From CBDBND01 sp965262665 (lineage in GTDB: Bacteria; Pseudomonadota; Alphaproteobacteria; Rhodospirillales; Rhodospirillaceae), in NCBI GenBank assembly GCA_965262665.1, contig CBDHFR010000003.1:1116001-1180000 (forward strand): 64,000 bases of DNA, given 5' to 3'. The notes beneath the pieces were generated by a model that was not told where the DNA came from, ran no database searches, and worked only from the letters and a program-made list of their open reading frames with translations. Position numbers and translations under genes: made by a program. Every line of letters begins with the position of its first letter. The stretch's first letter is position 1. This document shows positions 53,602 through 62,686 of the stretch, piece by piece.

Positions 53602-55071
53602 TCATCCAAGCAACTCGGCCAGCCGGCGGGCGACGGCGTCCCGGGCTGAATCCCCCGGCGGCAGGATATTCATCAGCCGCGTCCAGCGTTCCCGTGCCAA
53701 AGCCGTGTCACCGGCGCTGGCTGCAGCCAAGCCGGATATGAACAACCCGTCAGGATTGGACTCATCCAGAACCAGAATCTTTTTGGCGAGATCGATGATC
53801 TCGCCGGTGATGGCGTCCGCCGATCCGATTTCTCTCAGCAACATGTCCGCCAGCTGCACCCGCGCCATGATTGTATCGGGCTGTAAGGTGATGGCACGGC
53901 GGTAGGCGTCAGCCGCCTTGCCGGAATCGCCAAGCACACCGTAGGACCGCGCGAGCTGCATCCAGCCATCGTAATCCTCTTCGCCGAACTCCATGCGCGC
54001 TTCCAAGCCGCCGACCATTTCCTGAATCATTTCCAGTTGGTCGCGGGAAAACCGTCCGGCGAGTGAGCTGACGTCGGGACGGAAGTCTTCGTCATCCGCC
54101 TCGGGCGCTGTCGTGTCGGCATTGGTTGCGACGTTGGGCACCGGGGACGGTCGATCCACCTGCGGTACAACAGGTGCTGAATCATCAAGCGGATGACGCG
54201 GGGTTACCATCATGGGCATGACTCCGGCAGACATGGCGATATCGCGCATCTGTTCACGGACCATGTCGAGCCACAGTGCACCGGCCGGGGCCGAAGCGGT
54301 CAAGTCCCGCCAAATGGCGATGGCGTCCTCTACTTTGCCTGATTGGGCCGCAGCCATGCCGATATAGAACCGCGCCCGCGGATCGTCCCGGTCGAGATCA
54401 AGCACGGCCCAAAAGGCGTTCTCTGCTTCCGGCGTCAACGTGCCGCCGTTGGAAGCCATCACCGTCTCGCCGAACTCGGCGAACACATTGGGGTCGCTGG
54501 CACCTGTGGCCAAAGCGCGCCGGTAAGCCGCCGCCGCTTCGCTGTCGCGATTCATTTGCCGGTAACTGCGGGCCAATAGCACCCAACCTTCCGTGCTGTT
54601 GGGGTCCTCGCGCAACCGGTCGACCAGCTGCTCGATGAGCACGTTCATATCAGCCTGATCGGGATGATCCATTGCCTCGTTCAAGGCTTCTGCCCGCCGT
54701 TCTTCCACAGGAACGCCAGGCATGCCGGGCGAACCGATGGTCAGATAAACGGCTAGAGCGGTAAACGGAACCAGCACGGCAACACCGGTGACGGTGCCCA
54801 TGCGCAACACGGGTGCTTCCCCGGTGGTCTCTTCGGTTTGCCGGCGCGCTGCGGCGAGCATGCGACGCCGGATGTCCATGCGTGCGGTCTCCGCCTGATC
54901 CACCGTCAGTAATCCATCGGCCAGGTCGCGGTCCACTTCTTTCAATTGCGCCTGATAAACAGCCTGATCGGCTTCAAGCTCAGACGTGAGAATGCCAGCG
55001 CTGCGAAACGCTGGCCAGATCAGCACCATGACGCACAAAAGAGTCAGTCCGGCATAGGCGAGCCAAATCAT
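53602..55071 (-). CDS. ccmI: CcmI, cytochrome c biogenesis factor (TPR)
   Basis: A 489-residue protein with two N-terminal spans (about 1-21 and 95-113) around a cytoplasmic loop, EADQAVYQAQLKEVDRDLAD, typical of CcmI. The periplasmic part carries TPR units (WVLLARSYRQMNRDSEAAAA; WMQLARSYGVLGDSGKAADA) that hold apocytochrome for the CcmFH ligation complex. A low-complexity linker at about 285-330 (DSAPVVPQVDRPSPVPNV) separates them. The ATG overlaps the ccmH stop by 4 nt. Confidence 0.9.
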   Translation of the reverse strand: MIWLAYAGLTLLCVMVLIWPAFRSAGILTSELEADQAVYQAQLKEVDRDLADGLLTVDQAETARMDIRRRMLAAARRQTEETTGEAPVLRMGTVTGVAVLVPFTALAVYLTIGSPGMPGVPVEERRAEALNEAMDHPDQADMNVLIEQLVDRLREDPNSTEGWVLLARSYRQMNRDSEAAAAYRRALATGASDPNVFAEFGETVMASNGGTLTPEAENAFWAVLDLDRDDPRARFYIGMAAAQSGKVEDAIAIWRDLTASAPAGALWLDMVREQMRDIAMSAGVMPMMVTPRHPLDDSAPVVPQVDRPSPVPNVATNADTTAPEADDEDFRPDVSSLAGRFSRDQLEMIQEMVGGLEARMEFGEEDYDGWMQLARSYGVLGDSGKAADAYRRAITLQPDTIMARVQLADMLLREIGSADAITGEIIDLAKKILVLDESNPDGLFISGLAAASAGDTALARERWTRLMNILPPGDSARDAVARRLAELLG

Positions 55072-55544
55072 TCGGGCTCTCCCTTGCCGGACAACAATGC
55101 ATCAGCTTCCTGGACGTCGACGTCGGACAGGCTCGATGGATCGGCAGCACTGACCTGCTTAACTTGGCGATAGACGGCAAAGGCACCCAACAGGAACAAT
55201 ATGGCTGGTCCGAACCACAAGAGGACTGTCGTTGTTGTCAGCCGGGGCCGCAACAGAACGAAGTCGCCATAACGGTCGACCATATAGGCAATGATTTCTT
55301 CGTTGCTGTCACCCGCCTTGACCCGCTCGCGCACCAGGCGGCGCATGTCTTGGGCTAGTGTGGCATTAGAGTCATCGATGGTTTCGTTCTGGCAGACGAC
55401 GCAGCGTAGGTCCTGGCTGATCACCCGCGCCCGGGTTTCCAGGGCCGGATCATCCAGCATCTCGTCCGGTTCCACGGCAATACTGATGTCAGCAGTCGCA
55501 ACAAGAGTGATCACAAGGACAGAGATGAAAACGCGTATCGTCAT
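55068..55544 (-). CDS. ccmH: CcmH, apocytochrome c thiol reductase
   Basis: A 158-residue protein: signal IRVFISVLVITLVATADISI, the redox motif RVISQDLRCVVCQNETIDDS with LRCVVC, the helical MRRLVRERVKAGDSNEEIIA and a C-terminal span (TTVLLWFGPAILFLLGAFAV). It reduces the heme-binding cysteines. ATG 55544 overlaps the ccmG stop (ATGA). Confidence 0.94.
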   Translation of the reverse strand: MTIRVFISVLVITLVATADISIAVEPDEMLDDPALETRARVISQDLRCVVCQNETIDDSNATLAQDMRRLVRERVKAGDSNEEIIAYMVDRYGDFVLLRPRLTTTTVLLWFGPAILFLLGAFAVYRQVKQVSAADPSSLSDVDVQEADALLSGKGEPE

Positions 55545-56101
55545 TGGCGCAACTGCTCGATCAACGGCGCCATAGTGTTGAGCCACACATCGGTGGTGAT
55601 GGGACCGATGTGCTTGTAGCGAATCACCCCGTCACCATCGACGACAAAAGTTTCCGGCGCTCCCGTCACACCAAAGGCGATGGCCGCTTCACTGACCGGG
55701 TCCTGCCCAATGCGATCATAGGGATCACCGTTGCGGGCCAGCCATTGCACGCTGGCGTCCGGATTGTCCCGCCAAGCGATGCCGTGCAGAGGGACAGCAT
55801 CCGTTGCGGCCAAGTCCATCAGCAACGGATGTTCCGCCAAACAAGCCACACACCAACTGCCCCAAACATTCACCAGACTGACTTCCTGTTTGAGATCCGG
55901 AGTGGCCAGACCCTCACCCCGTCCAGGGAGGGGTGGCAAGTCAATGTCAGGAACAGGCGTGTCGAGTAGAACCGTCGGCAAGAGCGCGGGATCAACGCCG
56001 CCTTCCACATCGGCCAGGCGCTTGGCAAAAATCCCGACCAGCAAAGCCACAACAACCACCGGTAAGACAAACGTCCAACGGCGCCCATTTGACGCAGCCA
56101 T
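55541..56101 (-). CDS. ccmG: CcmG/DsbE thioredoxin-like reductant
   Basis: A 186-residue membrane-anchored thiol-disulfide protein with one N-terminal span (FVLPVVVVALLVGIFAKRL) and the active site NVWGSWCVACLAEHPLLMDL, with WCVAC instead of the usual WCxxC proline type. A later APETFVVDGDGVIRY holds the cis-Pro-type turn. It keeps CcmH and the apocytochrome reduced. GGAG precedes ATG 56101. Confidence 0.93.
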   Translation of the reverse strand: MAASNGRRWTFVLPVVVVALLVGIFAKRLADVEGGVDPALLPTVLLDTPVPDIDLPPLPGRGEGLATPDLKQEVSLVNVWGSWCVACLAEHPLLMDLAATDAVPLHGIAWRDNPDASVQWLARNGDPYDRIGQDPVSEAAIAFGVTGAPETFVVDGDGVIRYKHIGPITTDVWLNTMAPLIEQLRQ

Positions 56102-56105
56102 GGAT

Positions 56106-58091
56106 TTACGCTCCCGCCGGGGCGGCCATGGTGGTTGCCCGTCGCGGCGCACCCACCCGGTGCCGCCGGTCACTCAAGGACACAACGCCACCAAAGCCCA
56201 TCATCAACACGCCGTACCAGACGAAGGGAATAAAGGGCTCAAAAAAAGCGCGCACCACGTAGCGTCCATCAGTGTCAGGGCCATCGCCAAGCACCACATA
56301 GAGGTCTGCCCAAAACGTGGTGTGAATGGCCGCTTCCGTGGTCTGCTGCACCGGCTGATCGTAGACCCGGCGTTCCGGCGAAAGCGTGACGGAACCGCCA
56401 CCGCGCTCCGCCGTGAAGGTGCCGCGCAGGGCTTCGTAATTGGCCCCGCGGATGATCCCCGTGTCGTCGAGAGTCAGTTCGAATCCGGCGACGGTGATGG
56501 TCTCACCGGGGGCCATGGTCAGAATGTTTTCCTGTTTCCAGGCACTGGACCCGGTGACGCCGATGATGACGAAGGCCATACCCATGTGCGCCAGAGACAT
56601 GCCGTAAGAGGCCCGTTGCATGGTCCTCGCTCGGCGGACGGATTCTCCGAACGGCACCTGGAACAAACGCACCCGGCCGATCCATTCGATGACCACGGCG
56701 GCGATCAACCATGCGGCCAGCGCCATCCCGGCAGCGCCAGCAACATCGGTGATGGAAACGCCGCTCAAGATAAGGGCAAGGCAAAAGACAACCAGCGTTG
56801 CCACAAGGGCAGCTTTCAACCGGCTTAACACGCCCCGCAAATCACTCCGCTTCCACGTCATCAGCGGGCCGATGCCCATGAGGATGACCAGCGGCACCAT
56901 CAGAGGAATAAACACGGTGTTGAAGTACGGCGCGCCGACCGACAACTTGCCCATGCCCAGCGCTTCAGCGATCAACGGAAACAACGTGCCGAGCAGAACC
57001 GTTGCGGAGGCCGTCGCCAAAAACAGATTGTTGATCAGTAGGCCGCCCTCGCGGGAAACCGGAGCGAACACACCGCCCGGTTCCAGCTCCGGTGCACGCA
57101 ACGCATAGAGAACGAGAGACCCTCCGACCGCGATAGCAAGCAGTGCCAGCACGAACACGCCGCGGGTCGGGTCCGTCGCAAAGGCGTGCACGGAGGTGAG
57201 AATGCCCGAGCGCACCAGGAAGGTGCCGAGCAGGCTTAAGGAAAACGTGATGATGGCCAACAGGATGGTCCAACTTTTAAGGGACTCCCGTTTCTCAACA
57301 ACAATGGCCGAATGCAGCAGCGCTGTTCCCGTCAGCCAGGGAATAAAAGAGGCGTTTTCGACCGGGTCCCAAAACCACAAACCGCCCCAGCCCAGTTCGT
57401 AATAGGCCCACCACGAGCCAAGGCCGATGCCGACGGTTAAAAACGACCAGGCGGCCAAGGTCCACGGGCGCACCCAGCGGGCCCAAGCGGCGTCCACCCG
57501 GCCTTCCAGAAGCGCAGCCACGGCAAAGGAAAAGGCCATAGAAAACCCCACATAGCCCAGGTAAAGCATGGGCGGATGGAAGGCGAGGCCGGGGTCCTGC
57601 AGCAGCGGATTTAACCCTTGTCCCTGCACTGGCACAGGCTCGAGCCTGAGAAACGGGTTCGACGTGAACAGGATGAAAGCGAGAAAACCGAAACCGATCA
57701 TGCCTTGCACGGACAGGGCACGCGCTTTCAACCGGTCCGGCAAGTTGCTGCCAAAGGCGGCAACGGCGGCTCCGAACACCGCCAGAATCATCACCCATAG
57801 CAGGAGAGATCCTTCATGGTTTCCCCAAACGCCGGTGATTTTGTAAAGCAGCGGTTTCGCCGTGTGCGAATTTTGAAAAACATTGATGACGGAAAAGTCC
57901 GAGGTGACAAACGCGGTGGTCAACACCGCGAAGGCCGTGCCGATCAACAGCATTTGCAGAAGCGCAGCCGGACCCGCAATGGCCATCAATGCGGACTCGC
58001 GTCTGGATGCGCCAACCAGCGGCACGATGGACTGCACAAGCGCTACCGGCAACGCCAGGGTCAGGGCAAAATGGCCGAGCTCTGGTGTCAT
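56106..58091 (-). CDS. ccmF: CcmF, heme lyase subunit
   Basis: A 661-residue multi-span membrane protein. ATG 58091 (MTPELGHFALTLALPVALVQ) overlaps the ccmE stop. The heme-handling WWD domain is clear: GLWFWDPVENASFIPWLTGT. Also seen are GVWGNHEGSLLLWVMILAVF, KSWTILLAIITFSLSLLGTF, LVRSGILTSVHAFATDPTRG and the C-terminal periplasmic domain ending FVWYGVLMMGFGGVVSL. It attaches heme to apocytochrome with CcmH and CcmI. Confidence 0.96.
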   Translation of the reverse strand: MTPELGHFALTLALPVALVQSIVPLVGASRRESALMAIAGPAALLQMLLIGTAFAVLTTAFVTSDFSVINVFQNSHTAKPLLYKITGVWGNHEGSLLLWVMILAVFGAAVAAFGSNLPDRLKARALSVQGMIGFGFLAFILFTSNPFLRLEPVPVQGQGLNPLLQDPGLAFHPPMLYLGYVGFSMAFSFAVAALLEGRVDAAWARWVRPWTLAAWSFLTVGIGLGSWWAYYELGWGGLWFWDPVENASFIPWLTGTALLHSAIVVEKRESLKSWTILLAIITFSLSLLGTFLVRSGILTSVHAFATDPTRGVFVLALLAIAVGGSLVLYALRAPELEPGGVFAPVSREGGLLINNLFLATASATVLLGTLFPLIAEALGMGKLSVGAPYFNTVFIPLMVPLVILMGIGPLMTWKRSDLRGVLSRLKAALVATLVVFCLALILSGVSITDVAGAAGMALAAWLIAAVVIEWIGRVRLFQVPFGESVRRARTMQRASYGMSLAHMGMAFVIIGVTGSSAWKQENILTMAPGETITVAGFELTLDDTGIIRGANYEALRGTFTAERGGGSVTLSPERRVYDQPVQQTTEAAIHTTFWADLYVVLGDGPDTDGRYVVRAFFEPFIPFVWYGVLMMGFGGVVSLSDRRHRVGAPRRATTMAAPAGA

Positions 58092-58567
58092 GGTTCGGTT
58101 GCCGTTGGTGTTTCTGCGACTGCGGTTTCCGAGGCGTTCGCCGGGCGCCATTCTCCGGCGGCCTTCAATGCGTCGGCCACTTCCGGCGGCATGTAGTTTT
58201 CATCGTGTTTGGCGAGAACGTCGGCGGCCTGAAAAACGCCAGCCGCGTTCAGTACGCCTTCAGCAACGATACCCTGTCCCTCGCGAAACAGGTCGGGCAA
58301 GATCCCTTGATAAACAACGGTGAGTGTTTCCGCTGTATCCGTAACCGTAAACGTCACCACATCTCTATCCTTGATGACGCTGCCCGTTTCAACCAATCCG
58401 CCGATGCGAATGCGTTGTCCCGGCGACAAGGATTGCTGAGTCAATTCCGTCGGACTGTAGAAAAACACGATGCTGTCTTCGAACGCCGTCAGCATCAGGG
58501 CAATGCCTGTAGCAACAGCCAGGCCGCCGAGTAAAATGAAATACAAGCGTCGGTGTTTACGTTTCAC
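58088..58567 (-). CDS. ccmE: CcmE, heme chaperone
   Basis: A 159-residue protein from GTG 58567 (VKRKHRRLYFILLGGLAVAT): basic start, one span, then a beta-barrel (FYSPTELTQQSLSPGQRIRI). The heme-binding region is AKHDENYMPPEVADAL with the conserved His and Tyr. The gene overlaps the end of ccmD by 11 nt. The GTG has only a weak site (GGAAG) upstream; a start at 58612 would lie within ccmD. Confidence 0.92.
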   Translation of the reverse strand: MKRKHRRLYFILLGGLAVATGIALMLTAFEDSIVFFYSPTELTQQSLSPGQRIRIGGLVETGSVIKDRDVVTFTVTDTAETLTVVYQGILPDLFREGQGIVAEGVLNAAGVFQAADVLAKHDENYMPPEVADALKAAGEWRPANASETAVAETPTATEP

Positions 58568-58778
58568 GAGCGGTCGCTTCCCTTGCAGTGGAAAAAGACG
58601 GTTCTGTCTCATCGTCTTCCCGCGGCGGGCGCAAATTGTCGAGCATGGCTTGCCGCGTCTTAACGCTGCGATGATACAGCATCCACACCCCGATAATGCC
58701 TACCGTGGCCAAGCCATAGGCCGGCCAGACAAAGACGGCATATCCACCCATATCAAAGAAGGCTGCAAGCTGTTCCAC
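58557..58778 (-). CDS. ccmD: CcmD, heme exporter accessory protein
   Basis: A 73-residue protein with one span, MGGYAVFVWPAYGLATVGII followed by GVWMLYHR, the typical CcmD arrangement, and a polar tail. It joins CcmABC in the release of heme-bound CcmE. Ccm order here is C-D-E-F-G-H-I on the minus strand. Confidence 0.85.
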   Translation of the reverse strand: MEQLAAFFDMGGYAVFVWPAYGLATVGIIGVWMLYHRSVKTRQAMLDNLRPPREDDETEPSFSTAREATARET

Positions 58779-58831
58779 TGGTTCCTGCCACTATGCTCCG
58801 AAAAAGGCCTATGTTCTTGAAATATGGGGCT

Positions 58832-59545
58832 TTATGCGCTCTGCATCAAGCGGGCGGCCCGCACTTTTGCGGCCAGTACCTGGGATCGTACCCCCATCAA
58901 GACCACCACCACATAAAAGGTTTGAAAGGCCCCCACCATTAGAAACAGGGGCGCCACCATAGCGGAATCAATGGAGATTCCGGCCAATGAGAAGATCGAC
59001 GGCTGATGCAGGGTGTTCCACCAATCGACCGAAAACTTGATGATCGGCAGATTAACAGACCCCACCAAAGCCAAAATTGCGGCGGCCTTATCGCCCTGTT
59101 CGGGTCGGTCAAAGGCGTCACCCAGGGCCATGTAGCCGAGATAGAGGAAGAACAGCACCAGCATGGAGGTCAGACGGGCGTCCCACACCCACGGTGTCCC
59201 CCACATGGGTTGGCCCCAGAGCATGCCGGTGAGCAGACACAGTCCGGCGAACATGGCGCCGACTGGTGCCGAAGCCCGGGCCAGCATGTTGGCCACCGGA
59301 TGGCGCCAGATGAGATAGGACGCACTGCCCACAGCCATCACTCCGTAGCAAAACAAGCTCATCCAAGCGGCAGGCACATGGACATACATGATCCGCACCG
59401 TATCGCCCTGCTGATAATCGGGTGGTGAAAAGACCAAGGCGATGGGCAGGCCCACGGCAAAGGAAAGCACACAGAGGCCCAGAGCCCAGGGCTGAACATA
59501 AGCCGCGAGCTTGAGAAATCGGTTGGGATTGGCCAAGGCGTGCAT
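58832..59545 (-). CDS. ccmC: CcmC, heme transporter/handling protein
   Basis: A 237-residue protein with six spans. ATG 59545 starts MHALANPNRFLKLAAYVQPW. The heme domain reads GQPMWGTPWVWDARLTSMLV, where the usual WGTWWVWD has Pro at one Trp. External His residues (MYVHVPAAWM; SVDWWNTLHQP) are present. The start of the gene is about 58 bp from the ISAs1 end at 59603; upstream native sequence and the usual ccmA and ccmB are not in the window. Confidence 0.93.
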   Translation of the reverse strand: MHALANPNRFLKLAAYVQPWALGLCVLSFAVGLPIALVFSPPDYQQGDTVRIMYVHVPAAWMSLFCYGVMAVGSASYLIWRHPVANMLARASAPVGAMFAGLCLLTGMLWGQPMWGTPWVWDARLTSMLVLFFLYLGYMALGDAFDRPEQGDKAAAILALVGSVNLPIIKFSVDWWNTLHQPSIFSLAGISIDSAMVAPLFLMVGAFQTFYVVVVLMGVRSQVLAAKVRAARLMQSA

Positions 59546-59689
59546 GGTGCAAAGGCTTACCGTTTCAACCGGCAGAAGACAACCGGAAATGGGTTTAAGG
59601 GCAGGGCAATCGGGTGAATTTGAGGATGACAAGAGTGTAGAAGTCTGAATCGCTATTGATCCTTTTGATTCGCAAGAAGGATCCCAGAA

Positions 59690-60888
59690 ATGACGCGACG
59701 GTTTGGAACGGCGAACGAGGCCTTTAATCAGATTGTTGATTTCCTGGAGCATTTCACCGATCTCGACGACCCGCGGCAACGCGCCACGGTCCTCTATCCC
59801 CTCGACGAAGTGTTGCTACTATGCCTTCTCGGCGTGCCCGCCGGCTGTGAGAGCTGGGTCGAGATCGCCAAGTACGGCGAGAGGAAACTGACGTTTCTGC
59901 GCCGTTTCCGGCCGTTCACGGATGGTACGCCCTCACACGATCAACGCGGTGACATCTTCGCAGCCCTTGATGCCGAACAGTTTCAGCACTGCTTCATCGC
60001 CTGGGCGGCATCGCTCACCGGGCGCGGCGCGGACATCGTCGCCATCGACGGCAAGACGCTGCGGCGCTCCTATCAGGAAGGCGGCGCCAAAGCGCATCCA
60101 CATGATCTCGGCGTGGAGCACACGTCAGAACCTGGTGCTTGGCCAAGCCAAGGTGGCTGATAAATCCAACGAGATCGTCGCTCTCCCGAAGCTGTTGGAT
60201 CTGTTGACCATCAACGGCGCGACGGTGACCATCGACGCCATGGGCTGTCAGCGCAACATCGCCGCGAAGATCATCGACAAGGACGCCGACTATATCCTTG
60301 CCCTCAAGGGCAACCAGGGCAGCCTGCACGACGATACCAAGCTTTTCTTCATCGAACAGATAGCATGCGGCTTTGCCGATACGGTTGTCAGCCACCACCA
60401 GACAGTGGAGAAGAGCCACGGCCGCATCGAAACCCGGACCACCACGGCGACGAACGAAATCGCTTGGCTGAAGGAACGCCACCACTGGCCCGGGCCCGGG
60501 AGCATTGTTATGGTCGAAACCGTACGCGAGATCGGCATCCAACCCGGCGCCAAGGTCGAGCGCGAGACCCGCTTCTACATCCGCCTCCACCGCCGCCAAG
60601 GCCGATACTCTGAGCGCCGCCATCCGGGGCCATTGGAGCAGCGAGAACGGGCTGCACTGGGTCATGGACCTGCACTGGGTCATGGACCTGCACTGGGTCA
60701 TGGACCTGCACTGGGTCATGGACATGGTCTTCCGCGACGACGAGTGCCGGGTCCGAAAGAACACTGCCCCGGCCAACTTCGCGGTCGTCAAACACATGGC
60801 GAGCAACCTCTTGCGCCAAGCCCCGGGCAAGGACAGTCTGCGTGTAAAATGACGCATCGCCGCCTGGGATGACGACTTCCTCGCAAGC
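59690..60888 (+). pseudogene. ISAs1-family transposase, copy 2, frameshifted
   Basis: Same layout as copy 1: MTRRFGTANEAFNQIVDFLE at 59690, the shift near 60090 into ISAWSTRQNLVLGQAKVADK, and the second shift near 60570. The last frame has a new stop at 60850, where AAAACGACG of copy 1 reads AAAATGACG. The 18-bp repeat is present four times (60652-60723). Not expected to be active. Confidence 0.82.
60652..60723 (+). repeat. 18-bp tandem repeat, four units, in transposase copy 2
   Basis: Four exact copies of CTGCACTGGGTCATGGAC, each LHWVMD, next to the catalytic Glu region; one unit is ancestral in the related element at 60936. Confidence 0.92.
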
Positions 60889-60935
60889 CTTATCTCACGG
60901 TGAAACCATTCACCCGATTGCCCTGGGTCTGCTTA

Positions 60936-61643
60936 CAGGGCAATCGGGTGAAAAAGTGCGTGACAATGTGTTGATGTGCTGAATCTATCGAAGACCGCCG
61001 ATTCGGTATGGGAGGTTATGATGGAGAGTTCGGGCGCATTCGCGGAAACCGTTGTCTTTCTTGATCATTTTGAGGATCTTGCGGACCCTCGCCAACGGGG
61101 CAAGGTGGTCTATCCGCTTGATGAGGTGCTGCTGCCTTGCCTATTGGCGGTGCTGGCGGGCGCCGACAGCATTGTCGATATTGCCCGTTTCGGCGACAAG
61201 AAACGCGATCTTCTACACCGCTTCCGGCCGAAGGACGACGGTGAGCGAGGATATCGCCTGGCTCCAGCAGCGCCATGGCTGGCCGGGGCTGAAATCCGTC
61301 ATCGCGGTCGAAAGCACGCGCGAGATCGACGACAAGACCGAGCACGAGACCCGACTCTACATCTCATCGCTCGATCTCGCGGCGGCGCAACTAGGCCCAA
61401 TTATCCGCTCCCACTGGGCGATAGAGAACAGCTTGCACTGGGTCATGGACATGGTCTTTCGCGATGACGAATGCCGCCTGCGTACCGATCACGCCCCGGC
61501 CAACTTCACCACCATCAAGCACATGGCACAAAACCTCATACGACGAGACCCCGGCAAGGACTCCCTAAGACTCCGTTATCATCTGGCTCTGCCGCGGCAG
61601 CCGATGAGAGGGGCTCACGGGACTTTCGTGTCGCGCCGTGTCT
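60936..61643 (+). mobile_element. ISAs1-family element, type E, internally deleted
   Basis: Begins CAGGGCAATCGGGTGAAAAA, but shows no right end. It carries an N-terminal transposase part and a C-terminal part with the middle missing. It is a different ISAs1 type from copies 1 and 2. Confidence 0.75.
60976..61643 (+). pseudogene. ISAs1-family transposase, middle deleted
   Basis: Starts near 61021 (MMESSGAFAETVVFLDHFED and VVYPLDEVLLPCLLAVLAGA). After HRFRPKDDGE it jumps in a new frame to DIAWLQQRHGWPGLKSVIAV and later HWAIENSLHWVMDMVFRDDE with a single LHWVMD. About 150 codons with the first DDE acidic residues are gone. The end, RYHLALPRQPM, is degenerate. Confidence 0.75.
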
Positions 61644-61848
61644 GACGCGAAGGGAGAATCCGCGGGCGGGCCGCTGTCGACCTACCGTGTCAATCCTGAC
61701 CCCAGTAATTTGTAGCCAGACCATGATCTGTCTGTTTGGGTATCCAAGTATAACTCGTCCGAGTGACAGGTCACGACGCGACGACGTGCCCTAGGCTCGC
61801 GTTCCTAGTGCTCTAAAGCAATGGCCTATAGCGATGTGGGGGCCCGCG
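61644..61848. other. sequence without a visible gene
   Basis: GC-rich, no open frame with a ribosome-binding site. Includes CAATCCTGACCCCAGTAATT, similar to ends of other mobile sequences, but nothing can be assigned. Confidence 0.4.
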
Positions 61849-61983
61849 TATCCGTCAAAACGTCACAACCGTTGTCAGCCGGGGCTTTCAGCGCTTTCTT
61901 ATCCGTCACAGGTATAGGTTATGTGACGGATAGAGAATCGCTGTAACCGTTAGGAGATAAGGGTTGTGACGGTGTGACGGATA
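61849..61983. repeat. nested inverted repeats of TATCCGTCACA
   Basis: The outer arms (61849-61870 and 61962-61983) are 22-bp near-perfect inverted repeats of TATCCGTCAAAACGTCACAA plus CC. Inside them lies a perfect 11-bp pair, TATCCGTCACA (61900-61910) and TGTGACGGATA (61922-61932), separated by 11 bases. The repeated GTGACGG unit resembles iterons or recombinase sites. No associated gene is recognised. Confidence 0.6.
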
Positions 61984-62686
61984 GGGATGGCGTCCTTTCG
62001 ATCAAATGGTTTCCCGATACCTTGACGAGGGCAATGCGTTTGTAACCCTACGCGGCGCCGCCACCTGTGGCGATCTCTTCGGCGTGAATTGTATTGGGCG
62101 CAGAGCTGAACGGCTTGAGCAAGTTGCCCACCGTTTAGTGCCGATCGCCGATCGGGAAGCCCGGACTGGCGGTAAGCGAACGAGACGCCTATGAAACAAG
62201 CGCGGCAATTTGGCTTGCCGAGCGCTTGGCATGATGGTTTGTAATGACCGGTATGGGACCCGCGCCAGTTGACGCAGGTAGGGGGGTCTCGGATTTCGTT
62301 CGGCATCGGATCGAAGTACCTATGCATCTCCGTGTCTCACTTTTTTGAGCTTACGCGCGGGGCTTCTCCAATGCACCAGAACCCTCGTGGAGCACGGACG
62401 CCGAAGAGGATCTGCTAGAGCCTCGCTTTCGAGGATGGTTGCGGGGGCCCGCAACCACATTAAATTGCTGTTGGTTGCGGTGGGGATTCCGAGGGTTAGG
62501 TAATTCAAGCACCACCTCGGGCGGGCCAAACCTGTACAACTGACATAGTTTGATGGAAGCGTCCCTGGACGCAATACCAACGGCGCGCACCATACCTAAG
62601 CTTTGCACCGTCATCAGCCCCTTCCCCGGAGCGGCGGTGCGGAGGATACTCAGGACCGAAGAACACCAAGGGGAAAGGACCACACC
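61984..62686. other. 700-bp region without a convincing gene
   Basis: Open frames in this stretch lack ribosome-binding sites and look like chance translations. Two hairpins occur: CCTCGCTTTCGAGG (62421-62434) and the 22-base stem at 62436-62457. Only the last 40 bases, AAGGGGAAAGGACCACACC before 62687, have a clear role as the ribosome-binding site of the next gene. Confidence 0.5.
62436..62457. repeat. perfect 10-bp hairpin
   Basis: TGGTTGCGGG and CCCGCAACCA with a two-base GG loop, next to a smaller hairpin at 62421-62434. No T run follows on either strand, so a terminator is not clear. Confidence 0.5.

Larger units (their letters stand above)
59603..60925 (+). mobile_element. ISAs1-family element, copy 2
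   Basis: Ends CAGGGCAATCGGGTGAATTT and, inward from the right, CAGGGCAATCGGGTGAATGG. Nearly identical to copy 1 at 39721. The flanks (TTTAAGGG left, GGTCTGCTTA right) do not match, so the present neighbours were probably brought together by later recombination. A related element starts ten bases beyond its right end. Confidence 0.9.

Noticed and set aside
55731..56828. 365-codon plus-strand open frame
   Set aside because: Antisense to ccmG and ccmF, low-complexity composition, no ribosome-binding site.
61950..62327. 125-codon minus-strand frame near the nested repeats
   Set aside because: No ribosome-binding site, odd composition (many Cys, Arg), and it overlaps the palindromes; treated as chance.
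62460..62530. possible tRNA-like sequence (GGTGGGGATTCCGAGG region)
   Set aside because: No cloverleaf can be drawn with proper D and anticodon stems, and no CCA-proximal acceptor stem is evident.
62320..62580. 86-codon minus-strand frame
   Set aside because: Runs through the hairpins with no start context; likely spurious.
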